Origin: Anaerolineales bacterium
GTDB taxonomy: Bacteria; Chloroflexota; Anaerolineae; Anaerolineales; UBA4823
Direction: 5' to 3'
Length of the DNA stretch: 10,841 nt
Assembly: GCA_026415275.1 (NCBI GenBank)
Contig: JAOAHK010000045.1
Location: 1-10,841 of the forward strand
The translations under genes were made by a program, and so were the position numbers. Below the pieces are notes generated by a model that saw nothing but the letters and a program-made list of their open reading frames with translations, ran no database searches and had not been told where the DNA came from. Positions 1 to 6,102 of this stretch are shown here, in pieces (position 1 is the first letter of the stretch; every line of letters starts with the position of its first letter).

Positions 1-21
1 CCGGTATTGGTGGTTCGTTAA
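1..21 (+). CDS. Possible 3' end of an upstream gene (PVLVVR, stop)
   Basis: Frame 1 from the first base reads Pro-Val-Leu-Val-Val-Arg followed by TAA at 19-21. Universal stress protein (UspA) family members very often finish with a (C)PVLVVR-type strand, so this may be the tail of such a gene cut by the window edge. Six residues cannot prove a family. The alternative is that the open frame is chance and the upstream gene ended further left. The following 48 bases up to the hydrolase start hold no clear promoter, so the hydrolase could be co-transcribed with whatever lies upstream. Confidence 0.3.
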   Translation, partial: PVLVVR

Positions 22-69
22 GAAACCTAAACGAATTCAGCTTTCCAGTGGCGGGGTCAAGAGCAAAAC

Positions 70-886
70 ATGGGCGACACAATCCTCTCCTTCGAAGTTC
101 GGATTCAGGGGGAGGGATTCCCGTTCATCTGGACACATGGTCTCCTTACGAACATGGAGTCCGAGGACATTCTAGATTGGTTTGGCTGGGAGAAGATTCC
201 GCCTTCGATCAAACTCATTCGCTACGATGTGCGTGGGCATGGCAAAAGCCCGATTTCTTATTGCGCAGAAGATTACCACTGGGAGAGCTTAGCGACGGAT
301 ATGCTCGCTCTCGCTGATCAATTAGGAATAGAACGCTTTATCGCTGGAGGAACGTCGATGGGCGCCAGCACGGCTTTGTGCGCAGCTTTACAGGCTCCGC
401 AGCGAATTGAAGGATTGGTTTTGGTTTCGCCCCCTACAGCGTGGGAAAGCCGCGCAAAACAAGCTGGTGATTATCGCCGCTCAGCTTGGTTGGCTTTGCT
501 ACTTGGCGGAAAAGGATTAGCAGTTCTAGCAGCGCGTGATCTAAAAAGCTCTATGCCGAGCTGGATGGACACCTCACGACACGAAGCGATGCGCCGAACA
601 TTTGCGCTTTGGCAGCGCTATCCCCGTAGGGCTTTGTGGGCGATTTTGCGTGGGGCGGGGATGAGCGATTTACCCAAAGCAACAGATCAAAAATCTGATG
701 CATAAACCTATCTTGAGCATCGCATGGTCAGACGACCCAGTCCATCCCCTTTCCACAGCAGAAGAACTAGGGCGCTGCTTACCCCTTGCGGAGCTATTCA
801 TTGTTCGAGACCAGCGGCAATTTCGTCAGATTCCTGAGAGGATCGGAGACTTCGTCAGAGCGACAGCGGGTAGAGGGCTGGGATGA
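70..886 (+). pseudogene. Alpha/beta hydrolase, frameshifted near its C-terminus
   Basis: The first frame (70-705) encodes 211 residues of an alpha/beta-hydrolase. It has an oxyanion-type THG at about residues 22-24, the YDVRGHGKS strand and loop (52-60), and the nucleophile elbow GGTSMG with Ser96. It then ends in a short tail unlike the family. The missing end is in the next frame: KPILSIAWSDDPVHP carries the usual strand with the acid residue, followed by a final helix ending at TGA 884-886. Joining the frames needs removal of one base. Deleting one A of the CCCAAAG run near 671-676 gives SDLPKQQIKNLMHKPI, a natural family linker, and a protein of about 272 residues, a normal length. Whether the break is a real mutation or a sequencing error cannot be told here. 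The likely role is an esterase or enol-lactonase-like hydrolase of unknown substrate. No obvious C-terminal catalytic His follows the acid residue. ATG at 70 is the first start after a stop. The ribosome binding site is weak. Confidence 0.75.
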
Positions 887-953
887 GGCTTCGGAAGCGT
901 GTGATATAGCCTTCGATAATTTAGGCTTCCTCCTTATAATGTCATTTCTTTAG

Positions 954-990
954 CCTCCCGCAAGTTATAGAACCTGCGGGAGGGATTTTT
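954..990 (+). terminator. Rho-independent terminator after the hydrolase
   Basis: A perfect 9-bp stem, CCTCCCGCA (954-962) with TGCGGGAGG (975-983), closes a 12-base loop in which three more pairs can form past one mismatch. It is followed by GA and TTTTT (986-990). The U-tract lies on the + side, so it ends transcription of the hydrolase. On the - strand the hairpin comes after the end of the repeat-protein gene but lacks a T-run, so it is a weaker terminator in that direction. Confidence 0.85.
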
Positions 991-1020
991 ATCGATTTCC
1001 TATTCTTGGCCTTGCCGGTT

Positions 1021-2871
1021 TCAACGCAGTATTAAGGGGAGATATACTGGAAAGAGCGGTTTCAAAGCCTCGATTTTGATTTTTATTATCGAGGAAGGGC
1101 TTATTAAGTACCCAATCTTTCCTTCTACGCCAACATAAAGATAACCATTGGTTGGGTCCACAACCGAAGCTTTCGCTCTGTCCTCTCTAGTGTTCAGCTT
1201 CAAAACCTCCTCACGACTGAAATTGGCAAGCTTGATGCGCACGATGTTAGCTGGAGAAGTCTCTGTGCCAAAGTAGGCATCATCCCCATTAGGCGAGGTG
1301 GCTGCTGTGGTCAAGATATTCTCGCCACTACTCAGTGAAAGCACTCCCTCACGGGTCAAGTTTGAGAGGCGAACTTTAATCACTTTCCCCGGCGAGGTCC
1401 GCGTGCCAAAATATGCAAATTGCCCATTGGGATCGATAGTAGCAGAACCAAGGAAAGCCTCACTGTCTGGCAGCGTGAGTGTCTTCACGCGTGTGAAGGT
1501 GGTGAGATTGATTTTGACGATTTGTCCCGGATCCGTGCTGGTTCCAAAATAGGCAAAGGCTCCGGCCGGGTCAATTACGGCGGAAGACAGAGATCTCTCT
1601 CCGCTGCTTAATGTCAAGGCACCCACACGCTGTGAGTCGGATAGACGAACTTTGACAATCGTAGCCGGATTTCTGTCGTTTCCGAAATAAGCATATCCGT
1701 GAAGCAAGTCGATGACAGCTACCTGAAAGTAATCCTCTTCCTCCTCTAGAAGGACGTCGCCCAAACGACGCAACTGATTGGTATCGATGCGCGCAATCCC
1801 ACTATCACCGGCGAGATAGAGAATTTGACGGGTAGGGTCAAACACACTCACTGCAGCATCATCGACAGAATTCAGTCTTAATTCGCCAGATCGGGTGAAA
1901 TTCGTTAGATCAACCCGAATGAAACTACTTGGCGAATCGGCTGCAAGGTAGAGAGTAGAAGGACTGGAATGATACATTGCCGCCATGACCCCCGAAAGGC
2001 CTACCAAGCTTAGTGCATCGTCACGGGCAAAATCCGACAAGCGCACCTTTACCACTTTAGCGGGGTTTGTATCTGTGCCAAAATAAGCAAAGGTGCCTGA
2101 GGAGTCGATCGCTGCAGAGAGCAAATTGCCCTCGTCATTGGGGAGTGTTAGGATGCCTAGATGGGTAAAATCAGAGAGACGCACGCGGATCACTTTGCCA
2201 GGCGTGGTGTTTGTTCCAAAGTAAGCATAACCATGAGCCGGATCGATAATCGCCGAACGCAAGTTGTCTTCGCCGCTGCCCAAGTTGATTGTACCTTGAT
2301 GAGTAAAATCCGATAACCGCACCCGAACGATCATTCCCTGGGAAGTATCCCCTCCGAAGTAAGCGTATTGATTGTCAATAACTGCCGTTGAAAGATTGGA
2401 TGCATGCGCTGTAGAAATTGAACCTTCATACGAAAAATCTGCAAGCTTAATCTTATAAACCGATCCCCAGGCATCACCGAAATAAGCATATTGGTTAGCA
2501 GTATCGATGACCCCCGATCGAATCCAACCATTTTCAATGGCAATCGAGCTATGGCGAGTAAAATCGGACAGGCGTATTTGAAGGATAGAAGCGGGTTCGG
2601 AGTCGGTGGCAAAGTAGACATACCCACGCACGGTATCGATCACTGCCGTGCGGGGATCTTTTTCCTCTCCTTCAAGGTCTATTCCACCGGCATAGCTCAG
2701 GTCAGAGAGACGAACGCGGACGATGCTGCCGTTATCGCCGCAGATTCCCAGATAGGCATACCCTCCTGCGGGATCGATAACGCCTGAGCAAGGATCATCC
2801 TCCTGAGATAGATGGAAACTGTTAAACCACTCAAAGCTGCTCAAATCAACCACAGCCAGTTGATCGGTCAC
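1021..2871 (-). CDS. Tandem-repeat beta-propeller-type protein with YLPLILR tail
   Basis: This 616-residue protein is almost entirely about 13 imperfect repeats of 43-46 residues with the pattern AVIDP..GYAYFGT...PG.IVRVRLSDFTR.G.L.L...E..L.S, from residue 30 to about 600, plus a half repeat at the N-terminus. The YAYFGT and IVRVRL strands and the repeat length fit one four-stranded propeller blade each (YVTN/NHL/SMP-30-like class). Thirteen and a half blades could make two seven-bladed propellers (inference). The last residues, FPVYLPLILR, resemble the hydrophobic C-terminal tail I recall on many exported Chloroflexota proteins. Oddly, no signal peptide is present: the GTG start at 2871 follows an in-frame TGA two codons upstream, so the reading frame cannot extend. 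Repeats 7 and 8 are the most divergent. Catalytic residues are not evident, so a binding or surface role is likelier. GTG is the only plausible start I see, with a poor ribosome binding site. Confidence 0.8.
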   Translation of the reverse strand: MTDQLAVVDLSSFEWFNSFHLSQEDDPCSGVIDPAGGYAYLGICGDNGSIVRVRLSDLSYAGGIDLEGEEKDPRTAVIDTVRGYVYFATDSEPASILQIRLSDFTRHSSIAIENGWIRSGVIDTANQYAYFGDAWGSVYKIKLADFSYEGSISTAHASNLSTAVIDNQYAYFGGDTSQGMIVRVRLSDFTHQGTINLGSGEDNLRSAIIDPAHGYAYFGTNTTPGKVIRVRLSDFTHLGILTLPNDEGNLLSAAIDSSGTFAYFGTDTNPAKVVKVRLSDFARDDALSLVGLSGVMAAMYHSSPSTLYLAADSPSSFIRVDLTNFTRSGELRLNSVDDAAVSVFDPTRQILYLAGDSGIARIDTNQLRRLGDVLLEEEEDYFQVAVIDLLHGYAYFGNDRNPATIVKVRLSDSQRVGALTLSSGERSLSSAVIDPAGAFAYFGTSTDPGQIVKINLTTFTRVKTLTLPDSEAFLGSATIDPNGQFAYFGTRTSPGKVIKVRLSNLTREGVLSLSSGENILTTAATSPNGDDAYFGTETSPANIVRIKLANFSREEVLKLNTREDRAKASVVDPTNGYLYVGVEGKIGYLISPSSIIKIKIEALKPLFPVYLPLILR

Positions 2872-2888
2872 GACTCACTTTTTTCTTT

Positions 2889-2919
2889 ATCACATGCAAA
2901 TGACACTTGAATGACACTT
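2889..2919 (-). promoter_or_regulatory. 11-bp-phased direct repeats, Pho-box-like, upstream of the repeat protein
   Basis: Read on the - strand, GTGTCAT occurs at 2917-2911 and again at 2906-2900, exactly 11 bp apart. A degenerate third copy, ATGTGAT, follows at 2895-2889 in the same phase. The two good copies share ten bases (AAGTGTCATT). Tandem half-sites with 11-bp period are typical of OmpR/PhoB-family response regulators, and the unit resembles the enterobacterial Pho-box half-site CTGTCAT. It lies 18-46 bp before the GTG start. Regulator identity is inference; no regulator gene is in the window. Confidence 0.4.
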
Positions 2920-2992
2920 TTTATCGATGATTTCATGCCCCCTATATCAAACGATCCAAACGGGTTGTCTTAACCGGTAGGAGATTGAGCTT

Positions 2993-3304
2993 CTAGAACA
3001 AAGCGCGCAAAATCCATAGAGAAAGCAAGATCACCGCAATTGGAAAGCCGCAAAATGCTAGTGGGACGCCAATAGAAGGCAGATAAATGACTAAAGCGGT
3101 GAAGCCAAAACTAATGAGCACCATAAATAGAAATAAGCGCGTTCCGAAGTTAGAAATGCGTTGGGAAGACAATTCCTCAGCAGAACGGGAAGGCGTTTCG
3201 CTTGTGCCGCTGACGATTTCTTCTCCTTCTGGTTCAGGCTTATTTTTGAACCAACTGGTGTACACACTCAAATTATAAACTTGAGATATGGTTCCGCAAA
3301 ACAT
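2993..3304 (-). CDS. Small two-helix membrane protein, unknown function
   Basis: The protein has 103 residues from the ATG at 3304, chosen because an AAGGAG ribosome binding site (3318-3313) sits 8 bases upstream. An in-frame TTG at 3358 would lengthen it by 18 residues but has no such site and would run back toward the riboswitch. Residues 1-50 are polar, with an acidic, Ser/Pro/Glu-rich stretch (about 21-48). Residues 56-76 and 80-101 are two hydrophobic segments separated by a short turn (LPSIG), forming a helical hairpin that ends at the C-terminus. I do not recognise the family. The long polar N-terminus suggests a soluble arm on one face of the membrane. It lies 121 bp upstream of the repeat protein on the same strand, and no terminator is clear between them, so read-through into that gene is possible. 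Confidence 0.6.
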   Translation of the reverse strand: MFCGTISQVYNLSVYTSWFKNKPEPEGEEIVSGTSETPSRSAEELSSQRISNFGTRLFLFMVLISFGFTALVIYLPSIGVPLAFCGFPIAVILLSLWILRALF

Positions 3305-3316
3305 GATCAATTCTCC

Positions 3317-3346
3317 TTGACAGATCAATAGGCTGTCAGATATACT
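3317..3346 (+). promoter_or_regulatory. Sigma70-type promoter driving the riboswitch and tenA-like gene
   Basis: A perfect -35 TTGACA (3317-3322) is followed, 18 bp later, by TATACT (3341-3346, five of six consensus bases). Transcription should start near 3353, just before the THI-box aptamer. The -35 overlaps the ribosome binding site of the divergent small membrane protein on the - strand, so the two genes have an interlocked control region. Confidence 0.75.
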
Positions 3347-3355
3347 TGCGAGCAA

Positions 3356-3455
3356 CAATCGAACGGGGAGCTTGGTTTAGCCAGGCTGAGAGGAGGACCG
3401 TTGTCCTCGACCCGCAGAACCTGATCCGGATAATGCCGGCGTAGGGAAGTCACCG
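3356..3455 (+). ncRNA. TPP riboswitch (THI-box aptamer)
   Basis: The conserved THI-box elements are all present in order: GGGG (3365-3368), GGCTGAGA (3384-3391), ACCC (3410-3413), GAACCTGATC (3417-3426), the CCGG-ATAAT-GCCGG helix (3426-3439) and CGTAGGGAA (3440-3448). An extra perfect 6-bp hairpin, GAGGAC-CGTT-GTCCTC (3393-3408), forms the optional P3a arm. This is the family's pyrimidine-sensing and pyrophosphate-sensing arms in standard order. The closing P1 stem looks weak, so the exact 5' and 3' limits are approximate. It sits between a strong promoter and a terminator ahead of the tenA-like gene, giving thiamine pyrophosphate repression. Confidence 0.95.
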
Positions 3456-3473
3456 TATGATCAATTGTCACTC

Positions 3474-3504
3474 ACACCCTCTCCGGCAGAGGGTGTTTTG
3501 TTTT
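3474..3504 (+). terminator. Intrinsic terminator, expression platform of the TPP riboswitch
   Basis: A perfect 9-bp stem, ACACCCTCT (3474-3482) with AGAGGGTGT (3488-3496), has loop CCGGC and is followed by TTTGTTTT. It lies 19 bp after the aptamer region and before the tenA-like start, the position expected for control by transcription termination. A possible antiterminator is GAGAGG of the aptamer (3388-3393) pairing with CCTCTC (3478-3483). That would couple ligand binding to terminator formation; this pairing is inferred by eye. Confidence 0.85.
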
Positions 3505-3530
3505 ATCTGTCTATAAACGGAGGTATACAG

Positions 3531-4217
3531 ATGACGAACAACAATCTCAATCAACGATCTGCCCTTGAGCTAATCCAAAACACACGCCTTCAGCTCGAAC
3601 CCTTAATGGAACAGATCACAAACCATCGTTTTTTGGATGCATTGGCAGCTAAGCAAGTCTCCTTATCTGCCTTACAAACCTTTGCCAGCCAACAATATCA
3701 CATTGTCACCAGCGGTATCCGCAACATTGCCCTTTTGGTTTCCCGCTACGGGCATCTACCTAGCCGTACCATTCTCAATGATTTCCTCCAAGCTGAATTC
3801 GTGGTGCGGGATAGAATCCCTGCCTTTGCCGAAGCGGTTGGATTGTTTCGAGAGCAGTTACCAACCACTCCCAAGCTGGCAAAGGCAATGATGTTTAGCT
3901 ATTTTATCTCCTCTGTTTGTCTGTATGGTTGCGACGCAGACCTTATCCTTGCCTTTCGGTTTGATTCGGAAGTGTGGATTCAGAACAGCCTGCGCGTTTA
4001 TCAGGCGTTGCGTTCTCAATATAAACTGACGGCAGAACAAGCCGAGTTCTTCAAAATCTACGAGAACTATCGAGAAGCAGATGAACGAGTCAGCCACTAT
4101 ATTCAAGATGCCTTAGATCGCGGCGAATCGGCGGCGCAGATGGAAGAGACCGCCCGCCTGCTCCTAGAATATGAGTTGAGTTTTTGGGATGCCATGGCGG
4201 AGGTGGCAGGGGTCTAA
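3531..4217 (+). CDS. TenA/PqqC-like protein under TPP riboswitch control
   Basis: This protein has 228 residues from the ATG at 3531, chosen because GGAGGT (3519-3524) precedes it at good spacing. A longer TTG-started frame (3465) would begin inside the terminator. The all-helical pattern fits the TenA/THI-4, PqqC and heme-oxygenase-like fold: FASQQYHIVTSG near 51-62, FLQAEFVVRDRIPAFAEAVG near 85-104, and the closing LLEYELSFWDAM near 211-222, whose Glu matches the conserved Glu of TenA (Glu205 in B. subtilis). By eye, the Asp44 position is a Gln (about 54-55) and the catalytic Cys135 position is Arg or Phe (about 142-144), while Cys130 and Cys134 lie a helix turn earlier. It is therefore not a canonical thiaminase II. 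The heme-oxygenase-like di-iron ligand pattern is also not met. The riboswitch supports a thiamin salvage or biosynthesis role. The precise reaction is unknown. Confidence 0.8.
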   Translation: MTNNNLNQRSALELIQNTRLQLEPLMEQITNHRFLDALAAKQVSLSALQTFASQQYHIVTSGIRNIALLVSRYGHLPSRTILNDFLQAEFVVRDRIPAFAEAVGLFREQLPTTPKLAKAMMFSYFISSVCLYGCDADLILAFRFDSEVWIQNSLRVYQALRSQYKLTAEQAEFFKIYENYREADERVSHYIQDALDRGESAAQMEETARLLLEYELSFWDAMAEVAGV

Positions 4218-4245
4218 TCAAAGCTTTCTGCATCACCTACTCAGC

Positions 4246-4343
4246 GGTACGGTTTGTACTGCTGACCTTTGGTCGGTACCAAGCGGAGCTTGGTGGTACG
4301 GCTTGTCCCGCCGACCTTTGGTCGGTCCCAAGTGGAGCTTGGC
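4246..4343. repeat. Two tandem 49-bp copies rich in small palindromes
   Basis: Copy 1 (4246-4294) and copy 2 (4295-4343) differ at 7 of 49 positions and both begin GGTACGG. Each holds two hairpins: GACC-TTT-GGTC, extended to CCGACC-TTT-GGTCGG in copy 2, and CCAAG-nGGAG-CTTGG, extended to ACCAAGC-GGA-GCTTGGT in copy 1. A degenerate third start (AATACGAG) follows. The array lies 28 bp after the tenA-like stop and before the cutA promoter. It lacks T-runs, so it is not a standard terminator. It looks like a dispersed intergenic palindromic (REP-like or MITE-like) element, but other copies cannot be seen in this window. Confidence 0.75.
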
Positions 4344-4397
4344 AATACGAGAAGCCGTGGGTAATTGAAGGCTAACCTTTAATTCGTCAGCGAAAAA

Positions 4398-4428
4398 ACG
4401 ACATCAGGTCGATCAAACGGTTTATAAT
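4398..4428 (+). promoter_or_regulatory. Probable promoter of the cutA-C-S lyase operon
   Basis: A perfect TATAAT (4423-4428) is preceded by ACGACA (4398-4403), four of six -35 consensus bases, with a rather long 19-bp spacer. A start near 4435 would give a leader of about 34 bases carrying GGAGA (4456-4460), which lies 8 bases before the cutA ATG. The -10 is convincing and the -35 is weak. Confidence 0.5.
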
Positions 4429-4468
4429 CAACCCAACCTTATCCTTTCCTGACTTGGAGAAACCCTAA

Positions 4469-4813
4469 ATGACCGATCAAGCCGACGAAGTTCTCCTTGT
4501 CCTGGTCACTGCTCCTTCAAGAGAAACGGCGGAGCAGTTGGCGCGCCAACTGTTGCATGAGCGGCTAGCCGCTTGCGTCAACCTTATCAACAGCGTACAG
4601 TCGCTTTATTGGTGGGAAGGCGAACTTCAATCCGACTCGGAAACCTTGATGATCGTCAAGACGCGCAGAGAGGGGTTTCAGGAACGTTTTATTCCCTTTG
4701 TCAAAGCTCATCATCCCTATCAAGTTCCGGAAATCCTTGCCCTGCCAATCTTAGCGGGGAATGAAGATTATCTGCACTGGGTGTTGACCGAAACCAACCC
4801 CAAATCCGCTTAA
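4469..4813 (+). CDS. cutA: CutA1 divalent-cation tolerance protein
   Basis: The 114-residue protein covers the whole small CutA1 ferredoxin-like fold, which forms very stable trimers. Family hallmarks are visible: the first strand VLLVLVTAPS (about 8-17), RLAACVNLI with Cys36 (32-40), SLYWWEGEL (45-53), the ETLMIVKTR strand (58-66), HHPYQVPEILALPI (81-94) and the closing YLHWV (101-105). CutA was named from E. coli copper tolerance, and its biochemical role is still debated. The start ATG follows GGAGA at 8 bases. The C-S lyase starts 14 bases after its stop, so the two are almost surely co-transcribed. Confidence 0.95.
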   Translation: MTDQADEVLLVLVTAPSRETAEQLARQLLHERLAACVNLINSVQSLYWWEGELQSDSETLMIVKTRREGFQERFIPFVKAHHPYQVPEILALPILAGNEDYLHWVLTETNPKSA

Positions 4814-4827
4814 CCTCGGAGGAGACT

Positions 4828-6045
4828 TTGACCTACAACTTTGATCAGATTGTCCCGCGGCGCGGCACAAACAGTTTGAAGTGGGATACCTATCCCGAAG
4901 ATGTTTTGCCCATGTGGGTCGCCGATATGGATTTTCGCTCACCTCAAGCCGTAATCGAAGCCCTGTGCCAAGCTATTGAGCATGGCATCTTTGGCTATCC
5001 TAGCGGTTTGCACAGCGAACCCAACCAACGCAAAGAACTGCGAGAAATTCTGGTGGAAAGGATGGTGCGGTTGTATCATTGGGAAATTCAGCCCGAAGAT
5101 ATCTTTTTTCTTCCGGGAGTCGTGGTCGGCTTTAACCTGGTCGCTCATGCTCTGGGTGGAGAGGGAAGTAGCTTGATCGTGCAACCACCGGTTTATCCTC
5201 CGATTTTGGCTGCAGCCACAAACGCTAGGATGCGCCGCATTGATAACCCTCTTGTGCCAAGGTTAATCGGCAAAAGCATCCTGCATTACGAAATTGATTT
5301 TGACCATTTCGAGCAAGCCATCGCAGCCGATACGAACTTGTTTATTCTCTGCAATCCGCAGAACCCGACCGGACGGGTTTTTCAACGCACTGAATTGGAA
5401 CGTTTAGCAGACATCTGTCTGCGCCGTGGGGTTGCCATTTGTTCCGATGAAATTCACGGCGATCTGATCTTTGAGCCTCACTATCATTTGCCGATTGCTT
5501 CTCTAGACCCCGAAATAGCTCAGAGACAGATTACCTTGATGGCACCAAGCAAAACTTTCAATATCCCTGGCTTACAGTTCTCGTTTGCAGTTGTTCGAAA
5601 CCCCGAGTGGCGTAAACGATTGGAAATGGCTGGTCAAGGCTTGACCAGTTGGGTCAACGCATTGGGCTGGGTGGCTGCTCTTGCGGCTTATCGCGAAGGG
5701 GAACAATGGTTAATCGAGGTTTTGCAGTATTTACAAGCCAATCGCGATTTTCTGATGCAATGGATTGAAGCAAACCTCCCCTCTGTACCGCACACTTGTC
5801 CCGAAGGCACCTACCTGGCGTGGTTAGATTGCCGCCTCCTTGGTTTATCCGATACACCCTACACTTTCTTCCTCAAGAATGCTAAGGTCGCCTTCAACGA
5901 TGGCAAAGCCTTTGGCAAAGAGGGGGAGGGGTTTATCCGTTGGAACTTTGCTTGCCCGCGCCCCGTTCTCGAAGAAGCCTGCGCTCGCGTTGCCCAAGCA
6001 ATCGAATTGATTACTACGCGCCAAAAGCTAGCATCCGACAGCTAA
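4828..6045 (+). CDS. patB: PatB/MalY-family PLP aminotransferase, probable cystathionine beta-lyase (C-S lyase)
   Basis: This 405-residue fold-type I PLP enzyme matches the PatB/MalY family along its full length: RRGTNSLKWD (11-20), LPMWVADMDFRSP (27-39), HGIFGYPSG (52-60), QPPVYPP (119-125), CNPQNPTG with Asn176 (175-182), SDEIHGDL with Asp207 (206-213), APSKTFNIPGLQ with Schiff-base Lys242 (239-250), and Arg371 in EGFIRWN for the substrate carboxylate. The expected reaction is beta-elimination of cystathionine or cysteine to pyruvate, ammonia and a thiol in the cytoplasm. The start is TTG at 4828, chosen because GGAGGAG (4818-4824) lies just upstream and the encoded N-terminus aligns with family starts; the first in-frame ATG would remove conserved residues. 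The last codons (AAAAGCTAGCATCCGACAGCTAA) run into a short-repeat region shared with the next gene's end. Confidence 0.92.
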   Translation: MTYNFDQIVPRRGTNSLKWDTYPEDVLPMWVADMDFRSPQAVIEALCQAIEHGIFGYPSGLHSEPNQRKELREILVERMVRLYHWEIQPEDIFFLPGVVVGFNLVAHALGGEGSSLIVQPPVYPPILAAATNARMRRIDNPLVPRLIGKSILHYEIDFDHFEQAIAADTNLFILCNPQNPTGRVFQRTELERLADICLRRGVAICSDEIHGDLIFEPHYHLPIASLDPEIAQRQITLMAPSKTFNIPGLQFSFAVVRNPEWRKRLEMAGQGLTSWVNALGWVAALAAYREGEQWLIEVLQYLQANRDFLMQWIEANLPSVPHTCPEGTYLAWLDCRLLGLSDTPYTFFLKNAKVAFNDGKAFGKEGEGFIRWNFACPRPVLEEACARVAQAIELITTRQKLASDS

Positions 6046-6074
6046 CCCCTGATTACTGGCTGCCGAGAGCCAAA

Positions 6075-6102
6075 TGCTGACCGCTAAAAGCTGACAGCTA
6101 TT
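6075..6102. repeat. Heptamer-type short tandem repeat between convergent genes
   Basis: The bases read as four 7-mers: TGCTGAC, CGCTAAA, AGCTGAC, AGCTATT. They form two 14-bp units of a GCTGAC/GCTAA motif. A related stretch, ATCCGACAGCTAA (6033-6045), forms the last codons of the C-S lyase gene, and the TAG stop of the permease (6100-6098) lies inside the last heptamer. The interval between the two convergent genes is only 52 bp and has no standard terminator. It also has a small inverted pair, TGGCT (6057-6061) and AGCCA (6068-6072). Confidence 0.5.

Noticed and set aside
48..317. 89-codon + strand frame overlapping the hydrolase
   Set aside because: Arg/Ser-rich shadow frame inside a clear alpha/beta-hydrolase coding region; no family resemblance.
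935..940. TATAAT on the + strand just before the terminator
   Set aside because: No acceptable -35 at 16-18 bp, and a transcript from it would end at the terminator after about 40 bases; most likely chance, though a tiny RNA cannot be excluded.
1298..1611. Two + strand frames antisense to the repeat-protein gene
   Set aside because: Their open state follows from the repetitive coding strand opposite; the composition is that of a shadow frame.
3305..3358. TTG-started N-terminal extension of the small membrane protein
   Set aside because: The ATG at 3304 has a strong AAGGAG site at ideal spacing; the extension would overlap the tenA-like promoter and add no recognisable sequence.
3465..3530. 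TTG-started extension of the TenA-like protein
   Set aside because: It would be translated through the riboswitch terminator hairpin; the ATG at 3531 has GGAGGT upstream and matches the expected family start.
4246..4343. Short CRISPR-like array
   Set aside because: The copies are contiguous with no spacers and contain internal palindromes; there are no cas genes.
4184..4375. 63-codon frame covering the palindromic repeat
   Set aside because: It starts inside the tenA-like gene and its sequence is only a translation of the 49-bp repeat.
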